Shown piece after piece: positions 7,282 through 15,609 of a stretch of DNA of 64,000 nucleotides (positions are counted from its first letter, which is position 1; each line of letters begins with the position of its first letter). Source of the DNA: DASZTV01 sp035547515 (GTDB taxonomy: Bacteria; Actinomycetota; Actinomycetes; JAFAQI01); contig DASZUS010000003.1 of the NCBI GenBank assembly GCA_035547515.1, forward strand, positions 4,817 to 68,816, in the 5' to 3' direction. The notes under the pieces were generated by a model that searched no databases, had not been told where the DNA came from, and saw nothing but the letters and a program-made list of their open reading frames with translations. A program made the translations under genes and the position numbers.

Positions 7282-8909
7282 TCGAGCGCTGCCAGGCGCC
7301 GGTCGAGCAACGGCGTGAAGCTGGTGACCTTCACGAACGGCCACTCCGGGGTGAAGTTCAGCGGTGGTGGCGGCGAAGAGGTCGCCCACTCCAGGGTGTG
7401 GCCGCGCCATGGGTCGGGCCCGCTCTCGCGCCGGAAGGACAGCGAGGCAATGACGTTGATCGCGAACGCCACCATCGACAGGCCGAGGATGCCGGCGCCG
7501 ATCGTGGAGATCAGGTTCAGGGTGGCGAGCCCCGGCACGCCGTAGTAGGTGGACACCCGCCGGGGCATCCCGAGGATGCCGCTGGCGAACATCGGCCCGA
7601 AGGTCACGTTGGTGCCGACCACCATCAGCCAGAAGTGGAGCCGGCCGAGCCCGTCGCGCAGCATCACCCCGGTGACCTTCGGGAACCAGAAGTAGAAACC
7701 GGCGAAGAACCCGAACAGGCTGCCGCCGATCAGGGTGTAGTGGAAGTGCGCTACGACGAAGTAGCTGTCCTGGAAGTGGTAGTCCAGCGCGGGCGTCGCG
7801 ACCATGATCCCGGTGAGCCCGCCGATGAGGAACTGCGGGATGAAGCCGAGCGCGAAGAGCATCGGTACCTCGAACCGCAGGCGTGCGCCGATCAGCGTGG
7901 CCAGCATGCCGAAGTACTCGATGCCCGCGGGCACGGTCAGCAACGTCGAGGTGAGCTGGTAGTAGCCGTCGGACGCCTGCCCGGTGGTGAACATGTGGTG
8001 GCCCCACACGCTCATGGACAGCGCCGCGAAGCCGAGCAGGGACAGCACCGTCGGCTTGTAGCCGGCGAACGGCCGGCCTGCGAACGTCGACAAGACCTCG
8101 GCCACCGCCCCGACGAACGGGAAGAACATCACGTAGACGACAGGGTGGCCGTAGAACCAGAACAGATGCTGGTAGCCGACGTTCCAGATGTTGTGCGTGA
8201 ACACCGAGGGATCCATCCGCCCGATCACGAGCATGGTGAGCGCCGCGAGCAGGGACGGGAACGCGCCGAGCACCATCAAGACGGTGGCAATCATCGACCA
8301 GGTGAAGATCGGCAGCCGCAGCATGGTCATCGTCGGTCCGCGCTTGAAGACGGCAGTCCAGAGGATGGTCCCGGCCATCAATATCGTCCCGGTGGCGGCG
8401 CAGAAGGTCCCGAAGATCCACAGTGCCTCGCCGTGGCCCGGGGTGTAGAGGCTGTCCGACAGCGGAACGTACGCCGTCCAGCCCGAGCTGGCTGCACCGC
8501 CAACGACGGTGAAGCCGGTCAAGATCGCGACGGCGCCGACGAGGTAGAGCCAGAAGCCGAGCATGGCAAGACGGGGAGCGGCTATCGCCGGTGCACCGAC
8601 CTGCAGCGGCACGAGATACATGCCGAACGCCATGGCGAACGGCGTCATGACCAGGTAGATCATCCCGGAGCCGTGAATGGTGAACAGCTGGTCGTACACG
8701 TGAGAGGAGACGATGTGCAGGTCCGGCTGTGCCAGCTGTGCCCGCATCGTCAGGGCCAGTGCGCCCATGCCGAAGAACAGGATGAGCGCGGTGACCATGG
8801 TCATGATCGCGATCCGCTTGTGGTCGCTCGTACCCAGCCAACCGCCGGTGCGAAGAGCGCTGTCCGGTGCCACCCACGGACGCTCACGCGTCCGGTGCGC
8901 CAATGTCAC
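7278..8909 (-). CDS. ctaD: Haem-copper oxidase subunit I with altered proton channels
   Basis: A 543-aa, twelve-helix subunit I. All metal ligands are present: His79 (TIHGSG) and His390 for low-spin haem, His388 (AHFHY) for the high-spin haem, and His255 (GHPVVY), His304 and His305 for CuB. The active-site Tyr259 is kept. The canonical channel residues are replaced: GAPD becomes GAPA (Ala108), HPEVY becomes HPVVY (Val257), and the K-channel TGIK becomes AGIE (Glu331). The GTG start at 8909 overlaps the ctaC stop (GTGA). A non-standard oxidase, or another O2/NO-reducing member of the superfamily, is likely. The adjacent CuA subunit implies a cytochrome c-type donor. Confidence 0.93.
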   Translation of the reverse strand: MTLAHRTRERPWVAPDSALRTGGWLGTSDHKRIAIMTMVTALILFFGMGALALTMRAQLAQPDLHIVSSHVYDQLFTIHGSGMIYLVMTPFAMAFGMYLVPLQVGAPAIAAPRLAMLGFWLYLVGAVAILTGFTVVGGAASSGWTAYVPLSDSLYTPGHGEALWIFGTFCAATGTILMAGTILWTAVFKRGPTMTMLRLPIFTWSMIATVLMVLGAFPSLLAALTMLVIGRMDPSVFTHNIWNVGYQHLFWFYGHPVVYVMFFPFVGAVAEVLSTFAGRPFAGYKPTVLSLLGFAALSMSVWGHHMFTTGQASDGYYQLTSTLLTVPAGIEYFGMLATLIGARLRFEVPMLFALGFIPQFLIGGLTGIMVATPALDYHFQDSYFVVAHFHYTLIGGSLFGFFAGFYFWFPKVTGVMLRDGLGRLHFWLMVVGTNVTFGPMFASGILGMPRRVSTYYGVPGLATLNLISTIGAGILGLSMVAFAINVIASLSFRRESGPDPWRGHTLEWATSSPPPPLNFTPEWPFVKVTSFTPLLDRRLAALE

Positions 8910-9673
8910 GGGTGTGCTTCTGCGGCGTCCGCCGTCCGGCTGGACAGCCACGCGCTGAAGTCGGCCGGAGTCACGGCGCGCAGGTGAAAGGTCATGAATG
9001 CGTGCCGCTCCCCGCAGAACTCAGCGCAGTGCCCCATCCAGACCCCGGTGTGGGGGATGGTCATGACGAAGCTGTTCACGTGATCGGGAAAGGCATCCAT
9101 CTTGAACCGGAACGCCGGCACCCAGAACGAGTGGATGACGTCGCGAGAAGTCGTCTCGACCCGGATCGGCTCGCCTGCTGGGACGACGAGCGTCGGGTAC
9201 TGACCGGCCATGCATGGCGCCGTCACGGTCACCGGCGTACCCGTGTAGCCGAAGCTCCAGCACCACTGAAATCCGGTGACTCGGACGGTGAGCGCCACCC
9301 GCGCCGGTGCCCGGTTGTCGGCAGCCATCGCCGCTCTCGTGACGAACACGATCACCAGAGCCACCGCGAGCAGGGCCGCTGCGATGGCAGCCTCGAGTCG
9401 GGGGTGCTCGGTGTGCTGGGACGGCGCACCGGGCCGCGTCGCGCGGTAGCGCACGAGCGAGAAGGCAAGTAGCCCGACCACGCCGAGGAACACGGCTCCT
9501 GCCACCGCCGCCTCGAGTTGCAGCGTGTGGTCGAACTCGGTCCGGAACGGCACGGTGCAAGGCGCTCCCGTCACGGCAGGCCGCACGGCCGACGCCGACG
9601 GCGGCAGCGTCCCCAAGCGTGGCGCAACTAAACGAGAGGCCGGGGCACCGGCGGTTTGTAGCCCGAAGCACAT
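8906..9673 (-). CDS. ctaC: Cytochrome c oxidase subunit II with CuA site
   Basis: A 255-aa subunit II. Two transmembrane helices (about residues 53-75 and 92-112) precede a periplasmic cupredoxin domain. The CuA ligands are intact: His in VIHSFWVP, the CAEFC pair, then His and Met in GERHAFM. It accepts electrons from cytochrome c and passes them to subunit I. There is no fused cytochrome c domain. The ATG at 9673 has GGAG eight bases upstream. Its stop overlaps the ctaD start. It is divergent from qcrA with 56 bp between the starts. Confidence 0.93.
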   Translation of the reverse strand: MCFGLQTAGAPASRLVAPRLGTLPPSASAVRPAVTGAPCTVPFRTEFDHTLQLEAAVAGAVFLGVVGLLAFSLVRYRATRPGAPSQHTEHPRLEAAIAAALLAVALVIVFVTRAAMAADNRAPARVALTVRVTGFQWCWSFGYTGTPVTVTAPCMAGQYPTLVVPAGEPIRVETTSRDVIHSFWVPAFRFKMDAFPDHVNSFVMTIPHTGVWMGHCAEFCGERHAFMTFHLRAVTPADFSAWLSSRTADAAEAHP

Positions 9674-9729
9674 AGGTATGACTCCGGAGGCCGAGCTGCT
9701 AGTACGGCTGAGCTCCCGAAAGGCGCGAT
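9674..9729. promoter_or_regulatory. Shared divergent control region of ctaCD and qcrAB
   Basis: Only 56 bp separate the start codons of ctaC and qcrA. Both transcription units must therefore be driven from this region or from within the 5' coding ends. GGAG for ctaC is inside it, and GAAAGG precedes qcrA. I see no clear activator site. Confidence 0.45.
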
Positions 9730-10644
9730 GTGACGAGGCCGGGGCGTGACCGGCCGCGGCGTGATGAGCACAGCCCGCCGCGGAGCATCACGGTGATGTT
9801 CCTGGTGTCGGCGGCCGGCACCGTGTTGTTCATCGCCGCCTATCTGTTCGTGGGCCGGCAGGCGCAGCTAGGACTCACCCAGAACGAGCTGCTGGGGACC
9901 GGCCTCGGGGTCGCCATGGGCGGCATGTGCGTCGGCCTGGTTCTGCTGGCGAAGTCCGCGGTTGCAACCCATGGCGAGGAGGAGCGCGAATCTCACAGCT
10001 CCCCTCCCAGCGAGCAGCGGCAGACGGTCGGGCTGCTCTCCCGCGGGATCGACCAGCTGGGCCTGCGCGAGCGGACCTTCCTGCGGCGCTCGCTGATCGC
10101 TGCCGTGGGGCTCCTGCCGCTGCCGTTCATCCTCGGGCTCCGCGATCTCGGCCCGCGCCCCCGCGGCATCCTGCGCGCGGACGCCTGGCGGCCGGAGTTG
10201 CTGTTGATCGACCAGACCAGCGGGCAGCCGCTGCATGTAGGCGATCTCGACATCGGCTCGATCACGACGGTGATGCCCGAAGGATCGACGGACGCCACGA
10301 GGCCGGTCGCTGCCGAGAGCGCGGTAGTAGTCATCCGGCTGCCCCCTGGGGTGAACCGGCCGCTGCCAGGCCGCGAGGACTGGGCGGCCGACGATCTGGT
10401 CGCGTACTCCAAGATCTGCACCCATGCCGGGTGTCCGGTCGGCCTCTACGAGCAGCAGACCCACAACCTGCTCTGCCCGTGCCACCAGTCCACGTTCTTC
10501 GTGCCCGACGGGTGTGCGGTGATCTTCGGGCCCGCCGCCCGCCCGCTGCCGCAGCTACCGATCTACGTCGATGACCGCGGCTACCTGCGCGCCCGCGCCT
10601 CCTTCGACCAGCCCCTGGGCCCGAGCTACTGGGAGCGCTCATGA
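9730..10644 (+). CDS. qcrA: Rieske iron-sulfur subunit of actinobacterial bc1 complex
   Basis: A 304-aa protein with an N-terminal membrane region (helices near 20-40, 50-72 and 115-135) and a C-terminal Rieske domain. The 2Fe-2S ligands are in CTHAGCPVGLY and CPCHQSTF. QcrA moves electrons from quinol to cytochrome c. The three-helix N-terminus is the actinobacterial form. Its stop overlaps the qcrB start (ATGA, 10641-10644). No qcrC (dihaem cytochrome c) precedes it, unlike the usual ctaE-qcrCAB order, so this is probably a second, specialised copy. Confidence 0.93.
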   Translation: MTRPGRDRPRRDEHSPPRSITVMFLVSAAGTVLFIAAYLFVGRQAQLGLTQNELLGTGLGVAMGGMCVGLVLLAKSAVATHGEEERESHSSPPSEQRQTVGLLSRGIDQLGLRERTFLRRSLIAAVGLLPLPFILGLRDLGPRPRGILRADAWRPELLLIDQTSGQPLHVGDLDIGSITTVMPEGSTDATRPVAAESAVVVIRLPPGVNRPLPGREDWAADDLVAYSKICTHAGCPVGLYEQQTHNLLCPCHQSTFFVPDGCAVIFGPAARPLPQLPIYVDDRGYLRARASFDQPLGPSYWERS

Positions 10645-12026
10645 GGCGGGCACGCTGGCGGCGCGCGTTCGACACCGTGGATGCCCGGCTGCACATCGCC
10701 GGCCCGGTTCACAAGCAGGCCAAGAAGGTGTTTCCGGACCACTGGTCCTTCATGCTTGGCGAGCTCGCTCTCTACAACTTCCTCATCCTCGTCGTGACGG
10801 GGACTTACCTCGCGTTCTTCTTCCACGCCTCCGATACCCCGGTGGCGTACAAGGGCTCGTACCTCCCGCTGCGGAACGTGCGAGTGAGCGAGGCCTACTC
10901 CTCAGTGCTGCACATCTCGTTCGATGTCCGGGGCGGCCTGCTGATCCGCCAGATCCACCACTGGGCGGCGCTGCTGTTCGTCGGCGCGATCCTCGTTCAC
11001 GCCTGCCGCGTCTTCTTCACGGGCGCGTTCCGGCGGCCGCGCGACATCAACTGGGTGGTCGGCCTCGCCATGTTGATGCTGTCCATTGCCGAAGGCTTCG
11101 CCGGTTACTCGCTGCCCGACGACCTGCTTTCCGGCACCGGCCTGCGGATCGCCTACTCGATCCTGGAGTCGATACCGATCGTCGGCAGCTATGTGGCGGT
11201 CTTCTTCTTCGGCGGCCAGTTCCCGGGCGACGGAGAGATCTTCACCAGGCTCTTCATCATTCACGTCTTCCTGCTGCCGTTGATGCTGCTCGGCCTGATC
11301 GGCGCGCACTTGCTGATCGTGTGGCGTCAGAAGCACACCCAGTTCGCGGGGAAGGAGAAGACCGAGCAGAACGTCGTCGGGTCCCACCTCTATCCCGGCT
11401 ATGCCGTGAAGAGCCTCGGCCTGTTCTTCGGGGTGTTTTCCCTCCTGAGCTTCCTTGCGAGCTACGCGCAGATCAACCCGATCTGGTTGTATGGCCCGTA
11501 CGACCCATCGACGGTCTCGGCAGGTTCCCAGCCGGACTGGTACATGTTGTGGCTCGAGGGTTCGCTGCGGTTGATGCCACCGCTGTCGAGCCGGTTCGCC
11601 GGCCACACGATCGACTGGAACGTCTTCTTCCCCGCGGTGATCGTCCCGCTGCTGCTGTTCGGCAGCATGCTGGTCTATCCGTTCCTCGAGCGGTGGATCA
11701 CCCGGGACAGAGCCCAGCACAACCTGCTCGACCGTCCCCGCGATCATCCGGTGCGCACCGCCTTCGGTGTGGCGACGCTCGTGTACTACGCGGTCTTGTC
11801 CATAGCGGGGGCCAATGACCTGATACCGCTGACCTTCGGTCTGGACATGATGGCCTTCACACGGGCCCTGCAGGTCGCCGTCATCGCCCTGCCGATCCTC
11901 AGCTTCGTCATCACCCACCGGTGGTGCCTGCGTCTTCAGCTCAACGAGGTTGCCGACCGGGTGATGTTCGCCGCCACCAGCGGTGTCACCGTCACTCATG
12001 ACGGGTACGTCGTGCCGCGAGGATGA
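10641..12026 (+). CDS. qcrB: Cytochrome b subunit of actinobacterial bc1 complex
   Basis: A 461-aa cytochrome b with the actinobacterial hallmarks RQIHHWAALLF, GYSLPDDLLSGTGLR and QKHTQF, and the Qo-site motif as PDWY (QPDWYMLW). Haem-binding histidines on helices 2 and 4 are in place. It oxidises menaquinol and passes electrons to QcrA and the b haems. It is shorter than canonical QcrB (about 545 aa), mainly through a compact C-terminus. It pairs with qcrA by a 4-nt overlap. Confidence 0.93.
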   Translation: MRRARWRRAFDTVDARLHIAGPVHKQAKKVFPDHWSFMLGELALYNFLILVVTGTYLAFFFHASDTPVAYKGSYLPLRNVRVSEAYSSVLHISFDVRGGLLIRQIHHWAALLFVGAILVHACRVFFTGAFRRPRDINWVVGLAMLMLSIAEGFAGYSLPDDLLSGTGLRIAYSILESIPIVGSYVAVFFFGGQFPGDGEIFTRLFIIHVFLLPLMLLGLIGAHLLIVWRQKHTQFAGKEKTEQNVVGSHLYPGYAVKSLGLFFGVFSLLSFLASYAQINPIWLYGPYDPSTVSAGSQPDWYMLWLEGSLRLMPPLSSRFAGHTIDWNVFFPAVIVPLLLFGSMLVYPFLERWITRDRAQHNLLDRPRDHPVRTAFGVATLVYYAVLSIAGANDLIPLTFGLDMMAFTRALQVAVIALPILSFVITHRWCLRLQLNEVADRVMFAATSGVTVTHDGYVVPRG

Positions 12027-12060
12027 ACTGTTCGACCATGTACGTGCCGAGGCCCGCGCC

Positions 12061-13089
12061 GTGACCAGCTCAACAACCAACCGTCGGGGAGTGGTCGTGG
12101 TCTCCGGCGGCACCGCCGGCGCTGGGCGGGCGATCGTACGGGAGTTCGCCAGCGCGGGGTACGACGTCGCCGTACTCGGTCGCGGGCGAGCCGGGCTCGA
12201 CGCCGCCGCCGCGGAGGTCCGGGAGAAGGGCCAGGCGGCCTTGGCAATCAAGGTGGACGTCAGCGATGCGCAAGCGGTCATGGACGCCGCCGATCGGGTC
12301 GAGCGTGAGATCGGCCCGATCGACGTCTGGGTGAACGTCGCATTCGTCGGCGCCCTCCGGTACTTCTGGCACACCGACCCGGACCTCTACCGGCGGATCA
12401 CCGAAGTGACCTATCTCGGCCAGGTGCACGGGACGATGGCTGCCCTCGCGAAGATGCGCGAGCGCGACGCCGGTTCGATCGTGCAGGTCGGATCCGCGCT
12501 CGCCTATCGCGGGATACCGCTGCAGGCGGCGTACTGCGGCGCCAAGCACGCGATCGTCGGCTTCACCGAGTCCGTGATCGCCGAGCTCAAGCACGAGCGC
12601 AGCCGGATCCACGTCGGGATGGTCCAGCTGCCAGGAATGAACACGCCGCAGTTCGACTGGAATGACAACGAGTTCGACCAGCCCCCGATGCCAGTCGCGC
12701 CGATCTTTCAGCCGGAGCTAGCGGGCCGCGCGGTGCGCTACGTCGCCGAACACCGGCGGCGCAACATGTGGGTCGGCGTGTCCACCGCGTACACGATCTT
12801 GGGCAACCGGTTCGCGCCGCGAGTCCTGGATTGGTACCTCGCCCGCTCGGGCGTCAGCGGTCAGCTCAGCGACCAGCCGGCGACGCGGCGGGGCGCCAAT
12901 GCGTACGAGCCGCAGGACGAGGTCCGCGATGCCGGCGCCCACGGCAGGTTCGACGACCGCGCGCACGCGCGGGACCCGTGGTCCGCCGCGTCGATGCACC
13001 CGGTTGCTGCGGCATCGCTTGCCGCCGTACCGCTCGTGCTCAGCTGCGCCGCGACCGGTTTGCGAAGGCGAGGGCGGCGGCGGAGCTGA
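12061..13089 (+). CDS. SDR-family oxidoreductase with C-terminal membrane tail
   Basis: A 342-aa short-chain dehydrogenase. The cofactor motif is GGTAGAG near residues 15-21 and the active site is Ser plus YCGAKHA (Tyr-x-x-x-Lys). After the usual 250-aa core there is a hydrophilic linker and a final hydrophobic segment followed by a basic end (RRRGRRR), suggesting tail anchoring to the membrane. The GTG at 12061 is the first start giving a clean Rossmann N-terminus. It lies 34 bp after qcrB. Substrate is unknown. Confidence 0.85.
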   Translation: MTSSTTNRRGVVVVSGGTAGAGRAIVREFASAGYDVAVLGRGRAGLDAAAAEVREKGQAALAIKVDVSDAQAVMDAADRVEREIGPIDVWVNVAFVGALRYFWHTDPDLYRRITEVTYLGQVHGTMAALAKMRERDAGSIVQVGSALAYRGIPLQAAYCGAKHAIVGFTESVIAELKHERSRIHVGMVQLPGMNTPQFDWNDNEFDQPPMPVAPIFQPELAGRAVRYVAEHRRRNMWVGVSTAYTILGNRFAPRVLDWYLARSGVSGQLSDQPATRRGANAYEPQDEVRDAGAHGRFDDRAHARDPWSAASMHPVAAASLAAVPLVLSCAATGLRRRGRRRS

Positions 13090-13173
13090 CCCTCCTGGAC
13101 GAGCGGCCAGTGGGGCTGCGCCGGTAAGCGTCCCGTTCGCAATCTCGTCACCTGCGCAGGGCACACTGCAGGT

Positions 13174-14757
13174 ATGTCCCAAGCCTCGACTCAGTCGCCT
13201 GCGCCCGCATCCGGGGCCGCCCCTCACGAAGGCCACGACAACAAGTGGTGGACGTTGGTCGCGGTCAGTCTCGGCACCTTCATGCTGCTGCTCGACATCA
13301 CGATCGTGAATGTCGCGCTGCCCAACATCCAAGACGAGCTGCACTCGAGCTTCTCCGACCTCCAGTGGGTAGTGGATGCGTACGCGCTGACGCTTGCGGC
13401 GCTACTGCTGACCACGGGCGCGCTCGCCGACATGTACGGGCGCAAGCGGCTCTACGTCCTTGGGCTCGGTCTGTTCACAATCGCTTCCGTGCTCTGCGGC
13501 GTTGCGCAGGGCTCCCTCATGCTGGAGATCTCACGTGCCCTGCAAGGTGTCGGCGGCGCGACGATGTTCTCGGTCTCGCTCGCGCTGCTTGCACACGCCT
13601 TCCGCGGCAAGGACCGCGGCGTGGCATTCGGGGTGTGGGGCGCGACCACCGGCTTCGCGGTCGCGGTCGGTCCGGTGCTCGGCGGAGCGCTGGTCAGCGG
13701 CCTGTCGTGGCGCTACATCTTCTTCGTCAACCTGCCGATTGGGATCGGCGCTCTTGCGCTGACCTTCTTCCGCGTCGAGGAGTCCCGCGATCCCGAGCCG
13801 CGCCGCCCCGACTGGTGGGGCTTCATCCTGTTCACCGCGGGCCTTGCGAGTGTGATCTACGCCCTCATCGAGGCGGGCCTGACCAGCTTCGGGACGACGC
13901 GGGTGGTCACCTGCTTCGTGGTCGGCGGCGCGCTGATCATCGCGTTCCTCGTCGCGGAAGCGCTTGTCTCGAACCCGATGTTCGAGCTGTCGCTGTTCCG
14001 CCTGCCGACCTTCAGCGGCGGCGCGATTGCCGCATTCGGCATCTCCGCCAGCATCTTCTCGATGCTGCTCTACCTCACGCTGTACCTGCAGGACCTGCTG
14101 CGCTACAGCGCCCTTCAGACCGGTGTGCGGCTGGTGATCCTCTCCGGATGCATCCTGGTGATCGCGACGGTTGCCGGACGGGTGTCGTCGCACGTGCCGG
14201 TGCGGATGCTGATCGGGCCGGGCCTGATCCTCGTCGGCGTCTCGATGCTGCTGATGCGCGGGCTGACTGCCTCGTCGTCGTGGACGCATCTGATCCCCGG
14301 GATGATCGTCGGCGGGGTCGGCGTCGGCATGATCAACCCGCCACTCGCGTCGACGGCAGTCGGTGTGGTGCAGCCGCAGCGGGCGGGCATGGCGTCAGGA
14401 ATCAACTCGACGTTCCGCCAGGTCGGCATCGCCACCGGCATCGCGTTGCTCGGCACGCTGTTCTCCCACAAGGTGAGCAGCCAGGTCAGCAGCGGGCTTG
14501 CCCACACGTCGCTGGCGAGCAAAAGCGGGGCGCTCGGCGGCGCGTTGCAAAACGGCGAGGCCACGGCGTATCTCAAGCACCTGCCGCCGCAGCAGGCGCA
14601 GCTCGCCTCCCACGTCGCGCGGGCGAGCTTCACCGCCGGGCTCAACGAGATCCTGCTGGTCTCAGCCGTGATCGCGTTCGTCTCCGGCGCTCTCGCCTTC
14701 GTGCTGATCCGCGGCAAGGACTTCGTCCAGCATCAGCCTGCCGCAGCCGGCGGTTGA
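13174..14757 (+). CDS. MFS drug-type exporter, DHA2 (EmrB/QacA) family
   Basis: A 527-aa, 14-helix major facilitator. The motif D-type LLLDITIVNVALP (about residues 38-50), motif A-like GALADMYGRKRLY, and the DHA2 motif C region are visible. Proteins of this type expel hydrophobic compounds by proton antiport. ATG at 13174 is clear. It stands alone between an SDR and a convergent LLM gene, with no local regulator to suggest its substrate. Confidence 0.9.
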   Translation: MSQASTQSPAPASGAAPHEGHDNKWWTLVAVSLGTFMLLLDITIVNVALPNIQDELHSSFSDLQWVVDAYALTLAALLLTTGALADMYGRKRLYVLGLGLFTIASVLCGVAQGSLMLEISRALQGVGGATMFSVSLALLAHAFRGKDRGVAFGVWGATTGFAVAVGPVLGGALVSGLSWRYIFFVNLPIGIGALALTFFRVEESRDPEPRRPDWWGFILFTAGLASVIYALIEAGLTSFGTTRVVTCFVVGGALIIAFLVAEALVSNPMFELSLFRLPTFSGGAIAAFGISASIFSMLLYLTLYLQDLLRYSALQTGVRLVILSGCILVIATVAGRVSSHVPVRMLIGPGLILVGVSMLLMRGLTASSSWTHLIPGMIVGGVGVGMINPPLASTAVGVVQPQRAGMASGINSTFRQVGIATGIALLGTLFSHKVSSQVSSGLAHTSLASKSGALGGALQNGEATAYLKHLPPQQAQLASHVARASFTAGLNEILLVSAVIAFVSGALAFVLIRGKDFVQHQPAAAGG

Positions 14758-14758
14758 C

Positions 14759-15592
14759 CTAGCCGGTGAACTCCGGCATCACGTCACGGACGAACTCCTC
14801 GACCTGAGCCTCGCCCGCACCGGGCCAGCCGCAGACCAGGTAGCCGTAACCGGCGTCGCGCCACTTGCCGACGTGCTTGCGAGCGGCCTCGAGGTCGTCC
14901 AGGGACAGCGAACCGGCGCGCAGGATCGAGGCCGGGTCGCGCCCTGCCTCCTCGGCAAGCCTCGACAGGTGGCTGTTGGCCTCCGCCATCGACTTCGGCG
15001 AGCCGAACGAATGCCAGACATCCGCGAACTTCGCCGCGAGCGGGATGGTCCGCTTCATCCCCGACCCGCCGATCCAGATCGGGGGATGCGGTCGCTGAAC
15101 CGGTTGCGGTCGCAGGTAGGCGCCCTTGAGCGAGACCTGCTTGCCGTCGTAGTCCACGACCTCGCCGGTGTAGAGGCGGGTCACGATCTCGAGCGCGTCC
15201 TCGAGCAGGTCGAAGCGCTCGCGCAGCGGTGGGAACGGGATGCCGAGCTCGGCGTGTTCCTTGTCGTACCAGGCGGCGCCGAGCGAGAGCTCGAGGCGAC
15301 CGTGCGAGGCGTGGTCGATCGTCATTGCCTGCGCGGCGAGCACCGACGGATGCCGGTACGTCACGCCGGTCACCAGCAGGCCCAAGCGGATCTTGGACGT
15401 GACGCCGGCGAGCGCCGCGAGCGTGGTCATGCCCTCGAACGTCTCGCCGGGACCCTCGCCGTACATCGGCTGGAAGTGGTCGAAGCCCCACACCCCGTCG
15501 AAGCCGAGCTCCTCGGCGAACCGCACTCGCCGGACCAGCTCGTCCCAGGAGACCCGCTGCTGCGCTACATCAAGTCCGAATCGCACCGGCAC
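14759..15592 (-). CDS. LLM-class F420-dependent oxidoreductase
   Basis: A 277-aa luciferase-like TIM-barrel protein (PF00296). The N-terminal RFGLDVAQQRVSWDELVRRV and the PPIWIGGSG motif are typical of actinobacterial F420-dependent members. Such enzymes oxidise or reduce small substrates using F420 rather than FMN. It is convergent with the MFS gene, stop codons one base apart, and lies 17 bp downstream of the desaturase on the same strand. Substrate is unknown. Confidence 0.85.
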   Translation of the reverse strand: MPVRFGLDVAQQRVSWDELVRRVRFAEELGFDGVWGFDHFQPMYGEGPGETFEGMTTLAALAGVTSKIRLGLLVTGVTYRHPSVLAAQAMTIDHASHGRLELSLGAAWYDKEHAELGIPFPPLRERFDLLEDALEIVTRLYTGEVVDYDGKQVSLKGAYLRPQPVQRPHPPIWIGGSGMKRTIPLAAKFADVWHSFGSPKSMAEANSHLSRLAEEAGRDPASILRAGSLSLDDLEAARKHVGKWRDAGYGYLVCGWPGAGEAQVEEFVRDVMPEFTG

Positions 15593-15609
15593 AACCTATT
15601 GGGTGGGCT

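Noticed and set aside
7155..8987. Long open frame of about 610 codons on the plus strand across ctaD
   Set aside because: It is the reverse-complement shadow of the GC-rich ctaD gene. The translation is Arg/His/Glu-rich with no domain, while the minus strand gives a clear oxidase subunit I.
10902..12374. Open frame of 490 codons on the minus strand
   Set aside because: It is antisense to qcrB and the SDR; the composition is Glu/Gln/Asp/Arg-rich without any motif.
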